DNA of 6,037 bases from Nitrospirota bacterium (GTDB lineage Bacteria; Nitrospirota_A; Leptospirillia; Leptospirillales; Leptospirillaceae). A program made the translations under genes and the position numbers. The notes under the pieces were generated by a model. That model was not told the origin of the DNA. It did not search any database and was given only the letters and a program-made list of their open reading frames with translations. The stretch covers positions 1 to 6,037 of the forward strand of contig JAKBPM010000048.1 of NCBI GenBank assembly GCA_021829515.1, given 5' to 3'. This document shows positions 5,081-6,037 of the stretch, piece after piece; within the stretch, counting starts at the first letter, position 1, and each line of letters opens with the position of its first letter.

Positions 5081-5733
5081 TCGACGCGATCCGGAATGTC
5101 ATCGCAGGAAACTCCCCGGTATTTCTTCTTATTGCGGGACCAAACGGGGCAGGTAAATCTACCTTCCGCGAGAAACGTTTAGAACCTCTCCGCTTTCCAT
5201 GCATTGATCCCGACAAAGTGGGAAGTGAACTTTTCGGGAAACATCCCGAGACCAAAGAGGAAGCCTTGCAGGCGACCCAAGAAGCCACTAAGAGGGTTCG
5301 AAGCTTTTTCCGTGATTGCCGATCTGTAGCTCTCGAAACGGTTTTTTCCGATGCGAAAGGATATAAACTTTCCCTGATCAATGAAGCTCACACCGACGGT
5401 TTCAAGACAATCCTGATCTTCATCGGAGTTGATGATCCGCAGGTCTGTATCGCTCGGGTGATGGACAGAGTGGAGCATGGAGGGCATGATGTACCCGATG
5501 ACATCATTGAGAAACGATTTCCGAAATGCTTCGAAAATTTGAAGTCGAGCATCAAGATCGTGGACCTTGTCCTGCTTGTCGACAATAGCGGTTGTTACGG
5601 TTTGGAAAACTCGCCTCAAGGCCTGCGTCATTATGTATTCGGACTGATCCATAAGGGCAAACAAGTCGAACTCTCTAATCCCGTTCCCCGCTGGTTTCAC
5701 AATTTCAGGATTAGTGATGATATTCAGCCTTGA
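5077..5733 (+). CDS. Zeta-toxin-like P-loop kinase (COG4185 type)
   Basis: This 218-residue protein has a Walker A motif GPNGAGKST at residues 21-29 (K27), followed by an acidic substrate-site motif CIDPDKVG (D44, D46) and ETVFSD at 87-92. The later basic motif RVEHGGHDVPDDIIEKRF (R131, R147) fits the lid and phosphate-binding region of zeta/COG4185 ATPases. Zeta toxins of the family phosphorylate nucleotide-sugar precursors of the cell wall; the substrate here cannot be read from the sequence. Catalytic residues look intact, so the protein is probably active. The start overlaps the preceding stop (ATGA, 5077-5080), with GAGGA just upstream. The order regulator then kinase is like other toxin-antitoxin pairs. 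A non-toxic small-molecule kinase remains possible. Confidence 0.86.
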   Translation: MIDAIRNVIAGNSPVFLLIAGPNGAGKSTFREKRLEPLRFPCIDPDKVGSELFGKHPETKEEALQATQEATKRVRSFFRDCRSVALETVFSDAKGYKLSLINEAHTDGFKTILIFIGVDDPQVCIARVMDRVEHGGHDVPDDIIEKRFPKCFENLKSSIKIVDLVLLVDNSGCYGLENSPQGLRHYVFGLIHKGKQVELSNPVPRWFHNFRISDDIQP

Positions 5734-5872
5734 AAGAAGATTAATAATAAACCGATGAGTAGAACACAAATGAAATAAGCTTCATCACACCTCCTGTTCG
5801 AATTGGTTATTCAGCAAATGTTCCCTATCTGCCTATTTTTCCTCTATTTTCCTTCCTCTTCAGCCGCAATGG

Positions 5873-5895
5873 ATTCTCCACCGTATCGGGAGAAT
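5873..5895. other. Inverted repeat/hairpin in the spacer
   Basis: ATTCTCC (5873-5879) and GGAGAAT (5889-5895) are a perfect 7-bp inverted repeat. The 9-nt loop can pair further (CCG with CGG). No T-run follows, so it is not a standard terminator. The rest of the 245-nt spacer (5734-5978) shows no convincing gene. Confidence 0.4.
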
Positions 5896-5940
5896 GATCC
5901 CAAAAATCTTGGCTATGTTGCCGTTTCATGTTGCAAGCAT

Positions 5941-5950
5941 CCTGATCAGG
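5941..5950. promoter_or_regulatory. 10-bp palindrome upstream of the last gene
   Basis: CCTGATCAGG is a perfect palindrome 28 nt before the ATG at 5979. It could be an operator for the downstream gene. It is short, so chance is a real alternative. Confidence 0.25.
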
Positions 5951-5978
5951 TGTAGGCTTGATTCAGGAGGTGATTCCC

Positions 5979-6037
5979 ATGAAGAAACCTACATTCCAAC
6001 GATATCTTCGAGCTGTTGGCTCCATGACATCGGCGCA
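5979..6037 (+). CDS. Start of an unidentified gene, cut by window end
   Basis: A perfect AGGAGG (5965-5970) with an 8-nt spacer precedes ATG 5979. The frame is open to the window end and reads MKKPTFQRYLRAVGSMTSA. Nineteen residues are too few to assign a family. The basic start is not followed by a hydrophobic stretch, so a signal peptide is not evident. The ribosome-binding site is the main evidence that this is a real gene. Confidence 0.55.
   Translation, partial: MKKPTFQRYLRAVGSMTSA

Noticed and set aside
5179..5769. A 196-residue minus-strand frame opposite the zeta-like gene
   Set aside because: The plus-strand gene has Walker A and an overlapping operon start; the minus frame has neither motif nor start signal.
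5734..5790. A terminator after the zeta-like gene
   Set aside because: Only a 5-bp stem (ATGAA/TTCAT) is found, without a T-run.
5818..5955. A 45-codon plus-strand frame with a hydrophobic beginning (MFPICLFFLYF)
   Set aside because: No ribosome-binding site is present, the hydrophobic stretch comes from a pyrimidine-rich tract, and there is no family resemblance.
3434..5968. A 12-nt sequence CTTGATTCAGGA found in the divergent spacer (3434) and before the last gene (5957)
   Set aside because: About one exact 12-nt match is expected by chance in a window this size, and the second copy merges with a Shine-Dalgarno site.
1..6037. CRISPR array, tRNA, rRNA or insertion-sequence ends
   Set aside because: No regularly spaced repeats, cloverleaf-like genes, rRNA-like stretches or transposase genes were recognised.

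Overview
This is a 6 kb piece of accessory bacterial DNA: two group II introns, a ubiquitin-like conjugation operon, and a divergent three-gene operon ending in a zeta-toxin-like kinase. Shine-Dalgarno sites (AAGGAG, GGAGG, AGGAGG), ATGA gene overlaps and bacterial-type group II introns all point to a bacterium. The species cannot be named from the sequence.

Left end (1-1360, + strand). The window opens inside the reverse transcriptase/maturase gene of a group II intron (YADD motif, stop at 772-774). Textbook intron domains V and VI follow. Directly after them, in frame, comes the C-terminal part of a second, homologous maturase, which begins exactly at the residues (HIVAK) shared by both proteins. 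That gene is followed by its own domains V and VI. The simplest reading is a nested pair (twintron), with the first intron inserted into the maturase gene of the second. Both maturases stop shortly after the maturase region and lack the HNH endonuclease domain often found at the C-terminus of related proteins.

Middle (1428-3346, - strand). Three overlapping genes form an operon: a ubiquitin-like protein of the multiubiquitin family, an E1-like ThiF enzyme with an N-terminal DUF6791-type domain, and a DUF6527-type protein with a Cys/His cluster. No separate E2, no JAB peptidase and no C-terminal Gly-Gly are visible. The ubiquitin-like gene has its only good ribosome-binding site upstream of a start that is one frame away from the conserved domain. 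A run of seven A residues lies exactly where a -1 shift, or one extra A, restores a complete 92-residue protein.

The spacer at 3347-3512 separates this operon from the divergent one. It holds a good promoter for the minus-strand operon and three copies of a TGTAAAAT element, so it looks like a shared control region.

Right side (3513-5733, + strand). Three genes are joined by ATGA overlaps: a TIGR04255-like protein, a protein with a central helix-turn-helix, and a P-loop zeta-toxin-like protein (COG4185 type). This resembles a toxin-antitoxin module with an added third gene. From 5734 to 5978 there is no convincing gene, only a hairpin and a 10-bp palindrome. A new gene with a perfect Shine-Dalgarno site starts at 5979 and runs off the window.

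The combination of ubiquitin-like conjugation, a toxin-like module and retroelements suggests a defence-type island. That role is inferred from context.
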